Assembly (NCBI RefSeq): GCF_001625195.1
Contig: NC_054389.1
Coordinates: 10,722,520-10,786,519, forward strand
Direction: 5' to 3'
Source of the DNA: Drechmeria coniospora
Taxonomy: Eukaryota > Ascomycota > Sordariomycetes > Hypocreales > Ophiocordycipitaceae
Length of the DNA: 64,000 bases
The position numbers were made by a program, and so were the translations under genes. Every line of letters starts with the position of its first letter. The stretch's first letter is position 1. Under the pieces are notes generated by a model. That model was not told the DNA's origin. It saw nothing but the letters and a program-made list of their open reading frames with translations, and did not search any database. Shown one piece after another: positions 1 through 12,355 of this stretch.

Positions 1-450
1 CTAACCTGCGACGGAGACAGGCTGGTCGAGGACACCTTCAGTTCGGATCCCATGCCGGGAAGCGGGCCGTTGGCATCGTCGCCACTGCAAAAGGCACCGG
101 CCAGATGATGACGCGGCAGGGACCAGAGCCGCTCGAGGACGAATCGCCACCACCATCCTCACTTCCCACTCGCATGGAGACGCCGTCCGGCGAGACGGAT
201 GTCCGGCGAGCTTGATGCCTATATATACCTGGCTCGGTTCCCCTTCATCGGCCTCTTCATTCCATCAAACAGTTTCAGTCAAGTCAGCATTCACTCATTC
301 ATCCGTTCGTCCGTTCGTTCATCCATCCATTCGCTCATTCCATCGCAAGCAAACAAGCAGGTTTCCGGCCAGTAACAACACACAATATCATATTCTCGAG
401 CACCAGCGGGCAGCCACCTCAACAAGCACCACCACCACCTTCTTTTCAGC
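1..450. other. 5' flank of the secreted-protein gene
   Basis: I see no coding region here. The part after the TATA-like box is a pyrimidine-rich leader with repeated CATTC/CGTTC words (about 285-345) and a CACCACCACC run just before the start codon, as expected for a fungal promoter and 5' untranslated region. Confidence 0.5.
220..227 (+). promoter_or_regulatory. TATA-like box
   Basis: TATATATA lies about 225 bases upstream of the ATG at 451, followed by a CT-rich leader. Spacing and composition fit the core promoter of the small secreted-protein gene. This is inferred from sequence only. Confidence 0.45.
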
Positions 451-1075
451 ATGATGTTCTCCGTCTCCACCCTCCTCATGGCCTCGGCCGCCTGGTAAGC
501 ATCACTCGAGCCTGCTCGTGCCTCCGAGCAAGGGTCCGTCGCTAACACGCTCCGCCTCGTTCAGTGCCGTTGCCCAGCAGCAGCAGGCTCCTCCTCCGCC
601 GCCGGCCGGTGTCGATGGTCCCCAGGACGGCCCGTTCGGCGGGCCCCACCACGGCCGCGGCCCCCACCACGGACCTCCGACCTGGCTCATGGAAAAGGTG
701 CTCGTCTGCCCGGCCGCCGGCGGCCTCGCCACCGTCGACCTCCCCTGCCCACCCGCCAAGCCCAAGCACAACGAAAACGACAAGCCCAAGCACCCTCACG
801 TACGCCCCGCCGGCGCCCCTGAGTGGGACGGCACCATCACCATCTTCCCTTCGGGCGCACCCGAGGTCACCGTGACCGCCTCCATCGACTGCAAGGGTTG
901 CGCCTCCGTCACCGTCAGCAAGCCTACGAGCTGCACCAACATGCCGCCTCGTCGTCCTCACCACGAGCGCCCGGGCTTCGGCAACCCTGGCCTGCCCGTG
1001 GTCACGGCTCCCGCCGGCGCGACCAAGACGGTTTACTTCAAGGGCCCGCCCGTCTGCAAGCCTACCCCCGCCTAA
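451..1075 (+). CDS. small secreted Pro/His-rich protein with six cysteines
   Basis: Two exons, 451-494 and 565-1075. The intron has GTAAGC at the donor and TTCAG at the acceptor, and the reading frame joins cleanly. The first ~19 residues (MMFSVSTLLMASAACAVAQ) form a typical secretion signal with a likely cut after AVAQ. The mature part opens with a Gln/Pro stretch (QQQQAPPPPP), then His/Gly/Pro-rich sequence, and then a Thr/Val-rich half with six cysteines, including a CKGC pair, suggesting disulfide bonding and a beta-rich fold. I do not recognise a named family. It resembles fungal extracellular or cell-wall proteins of unknown role. A TATA-like box and CT-rich leader precede it. A second ATG at 454 could also serve as start with almost no change to the product. 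About 184 residues. Confidence 0.8.
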
Positions 1076-2163
1076 GTGCCGCCGGCCTCAACCGTGTCGA
1101 GTCGCTCTCTTGTCGTTTTGTTTGCATGCATTTACATGTCCGTTTGCTTTTTTCTGGCTCTCCTCCCGGAACGGCGGCATCGTCGGCTGGCCCAACTACC
1201 CCCTTCGGCCGAGGAGTCCTCACGGCATCAGCACTGCTTGTTGAAAGCGTCCACTCATTTGTCGCCTTGATTTACTGTTTGTGTCCGCTATAGATTCATA
1301 GATTCGCTCTTGCATATGTATAATTCATTCGTTTAATCCATTCCTCGTTCCTTTATCGTAGCCTCTCACGGTACACCCGGTGACACCTTCGGCCCATTCA
1401 TTATTACCGTTTGCCTCTCTGGGACCCTCTCTCGGACACTCTCTCGGACACTCTCTCGGACCCCGTCCACGGCGTTCTCGTACACGGAGCGACGCTGCAT
1501 CGGTGCGCAGAACTGCTTTTCCCAGCCTTTCTCTCCGAGCATCTTGATTTGCCGCGAAAGCACGCATGAATATTTCCCCACAAACATGGCCATGTACACG
1601 TACTGCCGAGCTGGCCGTCACCTACCGAATCACTCAGCGGAAGACCGTTACTTGCCGCCCAACGTCCGAGGCGTCACAGCCCTCGTCCCTGCTGCCACGC
1701 CGTTTGGCCGGTGCTTCGCGGCGGCGCTGTGCCATGAGATTTCCAGCTTCATCAAGTAATTAATCAGCCGGCCGCATCGGCTTTCGTTTCACCATCGCCC
1801 ATGGAGGGGCAGGGCGAATCCTGAAAAGGGAAACTCAAATGCCGTTACGTCATCGCGCAGCGCCATCGACGGCTGCTTCGGCGTCACTCGGCGAAAGAAA
1901 AGTAGAAATCCATCTCATTACCTCGAAAAGGGGAGAAAGCAGTCCCAGACTCCTACATTAATGGTACATTTGGGATCGGCTCCGTCGCCGACATCTCGAC
2001 TGCCCGTTCCGTTGGAAGCCCTCGACTGCCAGGCACACCTCCTAGGAGCCACGGACGAACACGACGTCCACCGTCCCGTCCATCAGAGGCCCTCCAAGCT
2101 CGAAGAGGTGGAGGCGGGCTCGCATCGCTCCCGTCGTCCATCCGTCTCGTCCGCTCGTCGCCA
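1076..2163. other. intergenic, convergent gene ends
   Basis: No gene is supported between the stop of the secreted protein and the stop of citrate synthase on the other strand. The stretch holds 3' untranslated sequence and a short 12-bp repeat (CTCTCTCGGACA, three copies, 1427-1462). Short open frames here lack any recognisable protein character. Confidence 0.5.
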
Positions 2164-3894
2164 TTACAGCTTCTTGACGAGCTCGATCCACTTGTCGGTC
2201 GAAAAGGACTTGGGGCGCTCGATCGGAGCACCAAAGGCGCGATCCAGGATCAGCTGGGGAAGGACACCGATGGCGCGGGAGACGCCGAAGAGGACGGTGT
2301 AGTAGCTGGCCTCGGTGAGGCCGTAGTGCTGCAGCAGCACGCCCGAGTGGGCGTCGACGTTGGGGTACGGGTTCTTGGTCTTGCCGTGCTCCGTCAGGAC
2401 GCCGGGCGCAATCTTGTAGACCTGGCTGACGAGCTTGAACATGGGGTCCTCGGACATCTTCTCTGTAGGGTTGTCAGCCGCTCGCGCTCGCCTCCGCACT
2501 CGACTCGTCCGCCATGCACGTACCCTGGGCGAACTGGCGCTGCGCCATGTAGCGGGGGTCCGTCTTGCGGAGGACGGCGTGGCCGTAGCCGGGGACGACG
2601 CGGCCGGCGTTGAGGGTGGACCACAGGTAGTCGGTGATGGCCTTGTCGCTGAGGTCGTCGCCGATGGACTTCTTCATCTCCGTGAGCCAGTTGAGAACCT
2701 CCTGGTTGGCGAGGCCATGGAGGGGTCCGGCGAGGCCGTTGAGGCCGGCCGCGAGCGACAGGAAGGGCGAGCTCAGGGCGCTGCCGACGAGGTGCGTCGT
2801 GTGGGCCGACACGTTGCCGCCCTCGTGGTCGGTGTGGATGGTCAGGTAGAGGCGCATGAGCTCGACAAAGTCGGCGTTGTCGCCGAAGCCCAGCTGGTTG
2901 GCAAAGTTGAACGAGTAGTCCTTGTCCTTTTGGATGGGCGCCACCTTGCCGCCCTTGAAGACGTTCTGGTAGATGCGCGAGGCGATGTTGGGCAGCTTGG
3001 CGATGAGGTCCATCGAGTCCTCAAAGGTGTAGCCCCAGTAGTCCTTCTTGTTCATGCCCTGCGCGTACGCCTTGGCGAACGACGACGTGTGCTCGAGCGC
3101 CGTGACGGCGAGCGAGAACTGGGCCATCGGGTGCAGGTCCGTCGGGCAGTGGTCGATGAGCTCCTCGACGAACTTGGGGAGGTCGGCGCGGGCCGCCCAC
3201 TCGGCGGACAGGTCGCGAACCTGCTGCTCGGAGGGGACCTCGCCGGTGAGGAGGAGCCAGAAGAGGCCTGTTCGAATTCACCTCTCGCCGTCAGCATCCG
3301 GCACTCTCTCGGCCGCGGGAGACGACGGGCCGCCGCGGCGGGCTCACCTTCGGGAAGAGGCTCCTTGCCACCGGGCGCCTTGGGGAGTAGCTTTTGGCAC
3401 TCAGGAATGGTCTTGCCACGGAATCGGATGCCCTCCTCGGAGTCGAGGACGGAACCCTCCCAAACGAGGCACTTGATGCCACGGGCGCCGCCGTAGACCT
3501 GATCGAGCGTCACCTTGTCGATGACCTTGGAGCCGTGCTCTCTGCGGCGAGGTCACGGGTCAGCAGGCAGGCATTCGCCTCCGACTCGAACGCGCGGGTG
3601 CACCCACTTTCGGAGCGTCTTGATCTGCTCAATCTTCTCGGGGAGCATCTCGGCGAAGCGCTCCTTGAGCGTCTGGGGGGCGCATGGCTACGTCAGCATA
3701 CATGCATGCCGTCGACGGGCCGTCGGCGAGTCGCAAACGGCCCGGGGCGAGACGGGGCGAGACGGGGAGACCGCTCCTGTTCTCACCTGGGTCTTCGCAG
3801 AGTAGCATCGCAGGCCGGCGAAAGCGGTCGACTTGAAGGCCGGAGCGCGCATGGAGGCCCGAAGGGCAGAGTTGCTGATGCGCGAGACAGACAT
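2164..3894 (-). CDS. cit1: citrate synthase, mitochondrial
   Basis: Catalyses condensation of acetyl-CoA and oxaloacetate to citrate, the entry step of the TCA cycle in the mitochondrial matrix. Five exons read on the minus strand: 3894-3787, 3672-3608, 3541-3348, 3267-2524 and 2462-2164, all joined in frame (469 residues, normal for the family). The N-terminus ([18 protein letters not shown]...) is basic, Ser/Arg-rich and lacks acids, a good mitochondrial presequence ending near RCYSA. The three catalytic residues lie in their usual contexts: His in [15 protein letters not shown], His in [14 protein letters not shown] and Asp in [14 protein letters not shown]. The glycine-rich [12 protein letters not shown] substrate loop and [15 protein letters not shown] are also present. 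The lack of a PTS1 tail plus the presequence argues for the mitochondrial form rather than a peroxisomal citrate synthase or 2-methylcitrate synthase, though the latter is not fully excluded by eye. Confidence 0.95.
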
Positions 3895-6800
3895 TGCGGC
3901 AGGGCTGCGGATGGGAGACAGCTGGAGCTCAAGGATGGAGGATGGGGGAACACGAGGGGAGACGAAAAAGGGCACCGTTCGTTTCGTCTGAGCCGCAACG
4001 AGTTGAAAAAGGCGCAGGGTAAGGTTGAGAGGTATGGAGCAGCGCCAGCTGAAGTGTTGAGCGGGTATGGCACGTTACGAGCCTACGGTACGTACAAGCG
4101 CTCCCTCCGGACTCGTGCTCTTAGTACGTGGTCGAAAAAAAAATTAGTCGCCCTCGCCAGGCTGCGAACAGGGAGATCCGGCTGGCCGATGCTGATGATT
4201 CGGGGCCATCCATGGTATGGGCTGTACTTAGCAGTACTAAGTACTACCTAGGTAGTCACTAGTATGGAGCGTTTTCTGGGCCTCAACCTCAACGTCAGCC
4301 TCTCATCAGGCCCTGGAGCGACCACTGGGGCCTCGTACCGTACCTTGGTGGAGTCGTCCGCGAGGTGGTATCTAGGTACTTAGCCTTGGTGCCCAGGTAC
4401 ATTAAGCAGTTAGGTAGGTACCTGGCCCTGAGTGGCGTGCCCACCGGAGCGGCGTGCGTGGTGCTTGTACTTGCGTAGCAGGTTGTAGGTCCTGGCCTCT
4501 AGAACGGGAACCTACAACAAACTGCAGCAAGTGCATGTACTTACTTGTGCGAGCACATGTGTTGTACATGTACTTGTACACGTACAGTACAGTATATTTA
4601 CAGGACAGTAATTACTGCGCGTGTTAGTACAGTGCAAGGACTAAAAATATTCCCGAGTCTTGGTGCGCAGCACGAGTCCTGTACAGTACTTGTACCAAGT
4701 ATTACAACCATGTACAGTACTTGGTGCACTCGGTACAGCAGGTTGTCATGGTGGGTAGGTCAGTGCACATACTGTACTAAAGTACTAATACTTGATGTGC
4801 AGTAATCACAACTACAAGCCGGTAGTAATCACAGAGTGCAACCTCTAATACTCCGTATCCCGTTCCAGCAATCGAACCATGGACATGTACTTACCTGCAC
4901 GGTTCCCCCTAGCCGTACGCGTAGCACCACTTCACGGCCAGAGAATGTCACGGCCAGAGAATATCACGGCCAGAGAATATCACGGCCAGAGAATATCACG
5001 GCCAGAGAATATCACGGCCAGAGAATATCACGGCCAGAGAATATCACGGCCAGAGAATATCACGGCCAGAGAATATCACGGCCAGAGAATATCACGGCCA
5101 GAGAATATCACGGCCAGAGAATATCACGGCCAGAGAATATCACGGCAAGAAGATATCTATCCGTACCGTGTCGTACTCCATTCCGTACCATGTGCATGTG
5201 CTTGCGCTGACCAGCGCTATTGTGTTCCGAACCGGCGATTGCACGGGCCTCCTCCGCATGGCCAGCAGATCAGTCGGATTCACTACCTACTGTAGTAGAC
5301 AAAGTGAGTACATGTAAACCTCACTTGGTACCTAAGTAAAGGTACCAACACGTGCATGATAAGTGCATCCTCATGGTACCAGCACATGCACATGTACACG
5401 TAAAAAATGGTTGATGTCGTGCCCGGTTCCGTTCGCTCGAGCGGATGGTATTATGGTGTTGCCTGTTTCCTTGGAGTGCCGCCCGAGGACATGCGGAGTA
5501 CGGAATGATATTAGCCGTGTGTCACACGCTGTCGAATTGTGCAAGCTGCCATCTTTCTGAGGGCAAAGGCGTGGAGCAGGGTGCTCCATGCACTGTGTTG
5601 CAGTACATGCACAGTACTGATGCAGACTGATGCAGTTTAATAATACCTGCGCAAGTACGGAGTACGGAGTACTTATTACTTACTTACTTACTCCGTACTT
5701 ACAGTAAGTACTAGCACTATACTCTTGGTGCGCAAAACACTGAAACCTACTAGGTACTTAGGTTGAGTTTCGCTATACTCCATGTCAATGCAACACCAAT
5801 ATAATATTCAGCGTCGAATGGATGACGCATCGGCCAACACACTCTATTGTTGAGCTGCTCGAGCTCTGCATAACTCACGGCCCATTTCTGATCAAAAGAA
5901 GAGTGCTCGCGCTCACTTCTACATGCTCATGTCCGTATTATTACCTGCATACCTGCTTAGACTCCGTACTTGTGCCGTGCATGCAGCAGGGGAATAGGTG
6001 TACATGTACGGAGTACGGAATACGCACAGTACGTACGAGTAAGTAGGTGTACATGTAAATAGTAGGTACTAGGTACTGTAATGAAGTACTGTAAGTAAGT
6101 GTACTGTACACTTAGTACGGAGCGCAAGAGGTATTATTATTGCTTGAAATTCCAAAGTATTACTTACATGTGCTGTACCCCATACGGACACTGTTGGATC
6201 CGAATGTACTGTACAAGCAAGTACAAGTACTTGTAAGCAAGTGTTCTCCGTACAAGAAAGAAAGTAATTATTATACAGGTGCTCCGTACAAGCATCTAGT
6301 ACATGTACTGTACAGGCGCGCCCTACTCGTGTCCAATGGCTGAACCTCGGGTGCCCAGGCTGACACAACGGCTCGTGAATTTTCCACTCCATGCCTGAGG
6401 CATCAATGACGCGCAGAGGGGTCAGCAGGCAGGTTATTTCTTTGTTTTGCGTTTTATTACAGCAGCACGGGCCGGGCCCACCCACCTCAAATGCCTTCCC
6501 TCGCATCCACTCCGCCCGCACCCGCTCCTGTTTTTCACTCCTCCATCTCCATTTCCTCCCAAGCTGAGAGCGTGCATCTTTCATCGCCGCCATCGCCATC
6601 GTCATTTCATCGTCAACCCAGGACGCCGCCATCTCGATTATCTCGCTGCCTGGAGTGATCCATCTCCATTTTGCCAACCCACTTACATCTCCCAACTCGA
6701 ACGTGTTGACTCTCGGCTCCGACGAGCCTTGGAGCCCCCGTCGGACAAAATTTTTCTCGCAGGCCACCAAGTCATCCACAAACCTTGTTGTGACCGGTGC

Positions 6801-7245
6801 GCGTTGCCTTCTGACGCACAGTAGAAACTGACTGTCGCACCCGCGCGAAGAGGAGGGAAGAGATTGCATAGCCGCCGTACGTACTCTGTGAGCAGCGGCC
6901 ATCTCGTACACACGACCCGCGCACGCTTCTTGGTGAAGTTCTCGTCCCACGGGCCCCGTAAACGCCTGTGTTCTTGGTGCCTGGCCTCCCTCTGCAGCCT
7001 CCCACCCACCTGTCTCGGAGCAGGGGCAATAGGAGACGAGCAAGCAAGTCCCGGATATCTTGAGCCATTTAGTTTTGGCGCCGTCGTCGACTCCTTGGGG
7101 GTGTGAGAAGAGTGCTGAGTACGGGGTACAGAAGAACAAGGGCAAGGGCAAGACGTCTAGTCCGGCTCCTGCGTCTCTCTTCTACGTCAGATATTTGCCG
7201 GACCATTTCCCGCCCGACCTCGACGGCCCGGCCGACGATCACGTC
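3895..7245. other. 3.3-kb repeat-rich intergenic region
   Basis: This divergent spacer separates citrate synthase from the Seb1-like gene. From about 4075 to 6350 it is dense in short words such as GTACTT, TACATGTAC and TACGGAGTAC, and it contains the 16-bp tandem array listed separately. From about 6450 to 7245 composition becomes ordinary and probably includes the promoter and leader of the downstream gene. A 360-codon minus-strand open frame at 6069-7151 overlaps this promoter area but has no recognisable domain and is not called. Confidence 0.5.
4933..5156 (+). repeat. 16-bp tandem repeat, 14 copies
   Basis: The unit CACGGCCAGAGAATAT repeats every 16 bases from 4933 to 5156. Twelve or so copies are identical; the second unit has GT for AT and the last is diverged (CACGGCAAGAAGATAT). 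Because 16 is not a multiple of three, each frame cycles through the same 16-residue peptide, which makes stop-free frames that are a by-product of the array and not evidence for a gene. There are no spacers, so it is not CRISPR-like. Confidence 0.97.
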
Positions 7246-10130
7246 ATGGCATCGGCAGTGGCGGATCTGGAGGTTGGACTCCAGGCCATGCTGAACTTGA
7301 AGCCACCAGGAGTCTCTGGATCTCGTATCACTAGCCTAACATCTCTCTGCGTCGCCAACATCCAGGTACGGTCTCCTCGACGCGAGGGCTCGCTTCGCCC
7401 CTGCCGCCTGCTAACTCGTCGTCCTGCAGAGCGAATCCGTTCTCATACAAAAAATCTACACACACTTCAAGAAGGCGCCTGGGACGCACAAGTTGGGGGT
7501 TCTCTACGTCGTAGACTCTGTAACCCGAAAATGGCTCGAGCAAGCCAAGGTCCAAGGACAGCCAGTAAACAGCTCTGCGCAAGACGGCACGTATGCCGCC
7601 GGAGTTCATCGAGTAACAGAACTCATGCCCGTGTTGATGAATGACATCATTCATTCCACTCCGGATGATCAAAAGGTACGCAATAAGCATCAAATTGAGT
7701 GTCGTCATCGTAGCCTTGTCCTGCGAGATGCACCCCGCCGCTTTACCTGCTGCTGCTGCTCGATTTTGTACGAGGATGATGAGAGCTCGACGAGGGGAGG
7801 GACTCTAACCTCTTCGACTCCGAACCGCATCTCCCTACGTCTCCGACGCCGAACCCATCACCCCTCTTACACCCTCGCAACACCTCCCATGCTCACTTCA
7901 CTCCTCCTCGCGACTCCCTACCCCTTTCTTTCCTTCCTTCCACGGCCGATGTACGCACGTCGACGTGATGATCAGTCTCGGACGAAGCCAGTCCTTATGT
8001 CTAAATGCGAGGATTCGTCATGTCCACCCGCAGCGTCCATCGGTCTCTCATCATCTCCCGCCCCCCTTCCCACCATTGAGAATCCACGCGCATCGATTGT
8101 GCATCAGTAGCTTACGAGTATCGTCATGCAGGAAAAGATCAAGAAGCTCATAGACATTTGGGAAAAGGGCCAGACCTTTCCCACCCAAATGCTGGAGTCC
8201 TTCAAGGAGAAGCTGGTTGCTCAACCGCCGCAAAGTATGTATTTCCCACGTCGTATCCGATCAGATTCGGTGCGCTTGTGCAACAGTCTGGCCTTTGCGA
8301 GGCAACGAACACCCCTCCCCCGGCCCCCTCTCCTCTCTCGCCCCTGAACCCTGCGGGATTTGGGCTAACCTGTCGGTTTTTCTTGGCTCAGAAACTTCGA
8401 CGACTCCTCCGGGCAGTCCGCCCCCTGGCATAGTGGCAGCTGCCACGCAGAACGGCGCGCCTGTGTCGTCAGCGCCGGCGACGGCCAATGGCTCTTCCAT
8501 TCTGGAGGCGCTCGCCAACATTGCCCGCCAGAACACGTCTGCGCCGCCGAGCAATGCAGCGTTGCCGGCTGCGTTGCCATCGTACAGCCTGCCTCCTTCT
8601 GCAAGCGTACCCCAGGCGGTAGCGTCGCCTCATCCGCAGCTTCAACAGCAGCCGCCGGCGGGACACCATTCGTACCCTCCCGCCTCGGCCCCTCCATCGT
8701 ACCCTCTGCCGGTTTCTTCCCAGCCGCCGGCGATGCCGCCGGCGAGCAACCTGTACGCCGGCGGCCCTTCGGCCATGCCGGGCGCCCCCGGAGCCGGCGG
8801 GCTCGATGCGACGACTCAGCAGCAAATTATGCTCATCAAGGCCCTCGCAGATCAGGGTGTTCCCTTTGACAAGATTCCTGCCCTGATACAGACCATGCTC
8901 GGCGGCTCGAACGCCGCCGGCGGCCAACCATCGTACCAAGCCCCCTTCCCAGCCGCCCAAGGTTCTTACTCGGCCACGCCGCCGCAGCCGTGGATGGTGC
9001 AGGGTGCGGGATCGGACAACGCTCGCGACCGTGGCTATCAGGACTCGACCAGATCGCCCGCTAATTTCGGACGTTCCCGCTCCAGGTCGCCGGATCGTGG
9101 TTGGGGTGGCCGCGACTCCCCGCGCAACGGCCGTGACAGGGGAGACTACGGGCATGGCGACGACGGTGACCGCAACGCTCGACGCGGCAACGAGTACCGC
9201 CAGCGAAGCCCTCAGGGTCGGCACGGGCGCAGCGCGTCCCCCGGCGAGCTTCCCGCCGTCGATCGGTTGATTGAGTTTGATTCTACGCTGCCTCCCGGTT
9301 GCATCCGAGTGTTTAGCCGAACCCTCTTCGTCGGAGGCGTAACGTGAGTGAACCCCCCCTCCCTAGGCTGCTCCTGGGCGTCCCACCGGACGATGACTTG
9401 CTGACGGCGCATGCAGTTGCACCGAAGGCGAACTTCGACGCATCTTTAGCCGATTCGGCACGGTGCAGACGTGCATCGTGAACAAGGAAAAGAGACATGC
9501 GTTTGTCAAGATGCTGACGCGCAAGGAGGCGGTGCTCGCCAAAGAAACGACCGAGGACAGCCGGAACATTGAGCTGCCTCTACGGGTAGGTCTCCCGGAG
9601 GCGAGAGGACTGCGCATGGGGATGGATGGAAGCTGACGTGGAAACAGACTCGGTGGGGTGTGGGATTCGGCCCCAGAGATTGCAGCGACTACTCTTCGGG
9701 CGTCAGCGTCATCCCCATCAGCAAGCTCACGGAGGCGGACCGCAAGTGGATGCTGAGCGCTCCGTACGGCGGAAGCGGCGGTCGACCGATCGAGGCGGGC
9801 ATGTGCGTCGAGGAGCCCGACATCGAGATCGGCGCGGGCGTGTCGTCCAAGGCCATCAGTCGTCGGATGCAGACGGACAAGGGTGGCAGCAACGGACCGA
9901 AGTCGACGCGGCACCGCGACGAAGAGGCCGGCCGAAGGGGTCGCCGCGGGCGCGACGGAGGTGGCAACCAGCAGCGACGGGGCGAGCACGGCGACAACGG
10001 CGCAGGCGGTCAGCATCAACAACAGCAGCCGCTGGCCGTCGGCATGAATCCCTTTGGCGGCATGGGCAACCTCCCGAGCGGCATGCCGACGTTCCCGGCG
10101 GGCTACTCGTACCCGAACTCGGGAGCGTGA
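7246..10130 (+). CDS. seb1: Nrd1/Seb1-family transcription termination factor (CID + RRM)
   Basis: Binds the phosphorylated C-terminal domain of RNA polymerase II and nascent RNA, linking elongation to termination and 3'-end choice in the nucleus (known for Nrd1 of budding yeast and Seb1 of fission yeast). Six exons: 7246-7365, 7430-7675, 8132-8234, 8392-9343, 9417-9585 and 9648-10130 (690 residues). Residues 1 to ~150 form the CTD-interaction domain, with KLGVLYVVDSVTRKWLEQA and EKIKKLIDIWEKGQTFP. A long Pro/Ser/Gln/Ala-rich region follows, then an Arg/Ser/Asp stretch (RSRSRSPDRGWGGRDSPR), then an RRM around residues 463-540 with RTLFVGGVT (RNP2) and KRHAFVKM (RNP1). WGVGFGPRDCSDYSSG after the RRM matches the extended RNA-binding domain of the family. 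The tail is rich in Gly, Arg and Gln. The third intron is unusually long at 456 nt. The start is chosen because MASAVADLEVGLQAMLNLKPPG begins the domain directly. Confidence 0.92.
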
Positions 10131-11525
10131 CGAAAGCAGGCGGCGACGGCGACGGTGACGGCGGTGCCCGACGGACGCCTCCTTTTTCCCCGCCGCCGGC
10201 TCACTTTGCCGCAGGCGAAGGCGGTGGCGTCCGGAGAGGGAAGGCAGGAGAAGCATTTGCATACCGGCATCCGGGTGACATGGCTCGTCCTCGCCCAGGT
10301 GGTGGCGAGGCATGCAGCACGGTCACCGGAGAGGGGTCCGGCGATTCAGCGACATGGCTCGGGGGCTGGGTAACTTTTGATAATAGCTGACCCGGGATGA
10401 CATTGCATGACTCTTGACGTACCTGCCTACGGATGTGTATTACCTAGTGGATACCCGAATGATACATGTGTGTGCTTGCCATGACGTGAGCTAGTTTGTC
10501 GAGTGAAGGGGTTCATGACGAGCACAGGTGAGAGGTGCGTAGGTGAGAGGTGCGTAGGTGAGAGGCTGCGTAGGTGAGAGGCTGCGTCGCAACGATCCGG
10601 CCTACCCTACACTCGGACGACGGCAACGCCCATCGCATGGACGACCATACAAGGTACCATACGCGAAACTCTTGCGGTTGCTCTGGGCCGCAGCGTGCAG
10701 GACGAGCGACTCACTTGCTCGGCTTGGCTCGAGGAAACGGCGTACCTAGGCCGACGGGCGAGCTCGCCGCGACAATGGTGCAAAGACCGAATGCGAAATT
10801 GATGGGGTGAGGTGTCCCAGCCAAGAGGCACGTGTGCGAATCCTACTGCACGTCTTCGTCATGTACGGAGAACAGGAAGCACGAGTAGCACGGAGCACGG
10901 GTATCAGCGCCAATACAGTATACCATGCATGGACGATTGTGCCATCGGTGCCTGCAGCGATGGCACCTGTAAGTACGTCCAAGACGACGTTCCGATGGGC
11001 CATGCTACCTTGCCGTATACATGTACAGTTAGTAGTATTGATACCATGTTACAAGAAAGTATTACACCCAAGTGCATGTAATTACTTGCTCGCTGCACTC
11101 TGTCAGTACAAGCAAGTGTTTTCGTACTCCGTCCTGGCACAAGTTGTTGCTGTACTTACAGTAACAAGTATGTGGGTAATATGTTGGGGGAACGGAGCTC
11201 GCACTCGCTCGCTACGGATAGTTCCGAAGCGTGCTGAGGCAAGAGATAAAGGGGGAGCGAGTGGCGAGCCGGTTGCATGAAAAACTTGGCATGGCTCAAT
11301 TGAGCGAATCAGCGGAGCGGCCGGTCTGCTCCGTACCAAGGGCCAGACCCTTGCCCATCCATCGGCTGGTCCTACCTTTGCCTTTTTCGTTGTACAAGCA
11401 TTAATGATGGATGGAAGGGAAGCGAGTCTTCCGCACCCCGTACTTATAATACAGTACATAAGTCGTCATACAGAGTGAGAGTGGTACGGCGATTAAATGC
11501 ATGTACTGTGCCTAATTAAGTACAT

Positions 11526-11560
11526 GTACTCCGTACTTACTCCGTACTTACTCCGTACTT
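11526..11560 (+). repeat. three tandem copies of the dispersed TACTCCGTACT word
   Basis: The 11-bp unit TACTCCGTACT(TA) is repeated three times head to tail. Single or double copies of the same word, in either orientation, are scattered through the gene-poor spacers of the window. This is the clearest local cluster. Confidence 0.7.
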
Positions 11561-11669
11561 GCAAGTATGTACACCGTATTATTGCACAAGTACTTGCGGA
11601 GTACAGGTGCACTAACTTAGCACATGTTACATGTTACATGCAGTATTAATTCGTGCGATGTGATTTGAC

Positions 11670-12060
11670 GGATGGAGGGCAGGAGAGCAGGAGAGCAGGA
11701 GCAGGAGCAGGAGAGCAGGAGAGCAGGAAAGCAGGAGCAGGAGAGCAGGAAAGCAGGAGCAGGAGAGCAGGAAAGCAGGAGCAGGAGAGCAGGAAAGCAG
11801 GAGCAGGAGAGCAGGAAAGCAGGAGCAGGAGAGCAGGAAAGCAGGAGCAGCAGAGAAAGAGAAGGAGAGAATGGGAGCAGGAGCAGGAAGAAGGAGAAGG
11901 AGAGAATGAGAGCAGGAGCAGGAGGGCAGGAAAGCAGGAGCAGGCGAGCAGGAAGGCAGGAGCAGGAGAGAAGGATAAGGAGAGAAGGAGAGTAGGAAAG
12001 CAGGAGCGGGTGGGTAGGAGAGCAGAAAGGCAGGAGAGCAGCAAGGCAGGAGGCATCGAG
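11670..12060 (+). repeat. polypurine GAGCAG/GAAAGCAG minisatellite
   Basis: About 390 bases are almost pure A and G on the plus strand apart from regular single Cs, built from GAGCAGGA and AAGCAGGAGCAG units (an ~20-bp higher-order unit repeats about six times at 11720-11850 and degenerates downstream). The opposite strand is the matching polypyrimidine. Both strands are open by chance and give Glu/Arg/Gln-rich or Ser/Cys/Leu-rich translations that are not gene-like. Confidence 0.9.
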
Positions 12061-12355
12061 GGATGGAGGATGAGATAAGAAGGAAGCGACTCGGTGCTCA
12101 CTGCTCCGCCAGCCCGTGCTCCTTATTCGGCCATCTTGGTTTGGCTTGCTCTGGCCTGCCCGGCCTCGCCCTGGCTTGCCTCTTTTCTCCCCCTTCCTTC
12201 CTTTTTTCTTGCTCGCCTGCCCGGGCGGATGGCACGGCCAGCCGGCCCTTCTCTCCGCAATGGGTGGGCATTTTGCTCGACGAGACTCCTCACTCCACCG
12301 CGAAAGTGCATCTCTCCACCGAGATGGGCAAGTCAGGCGGCCTTCCGGACATTTG

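Noticed and set aside
4933..5156. Possible CRISPR array
   Set aside because: Units are directly head to tail with no unique spacers, and the genome is eukaryotic.
4836..5295. Two overlapping plus-strand frames encoding a repetitive Arg/Glu/Gly peptide
   Set aside because: They are products of the stop-free 16-bp tandem array; the same peptide appears in different frames.
6069..7151. 360-codon minus-strand open frame in the Seb1-like promoter region
   Set aside because: Composition is uneven, no domain is visible, and part of it runs through the repeat-word spacer.
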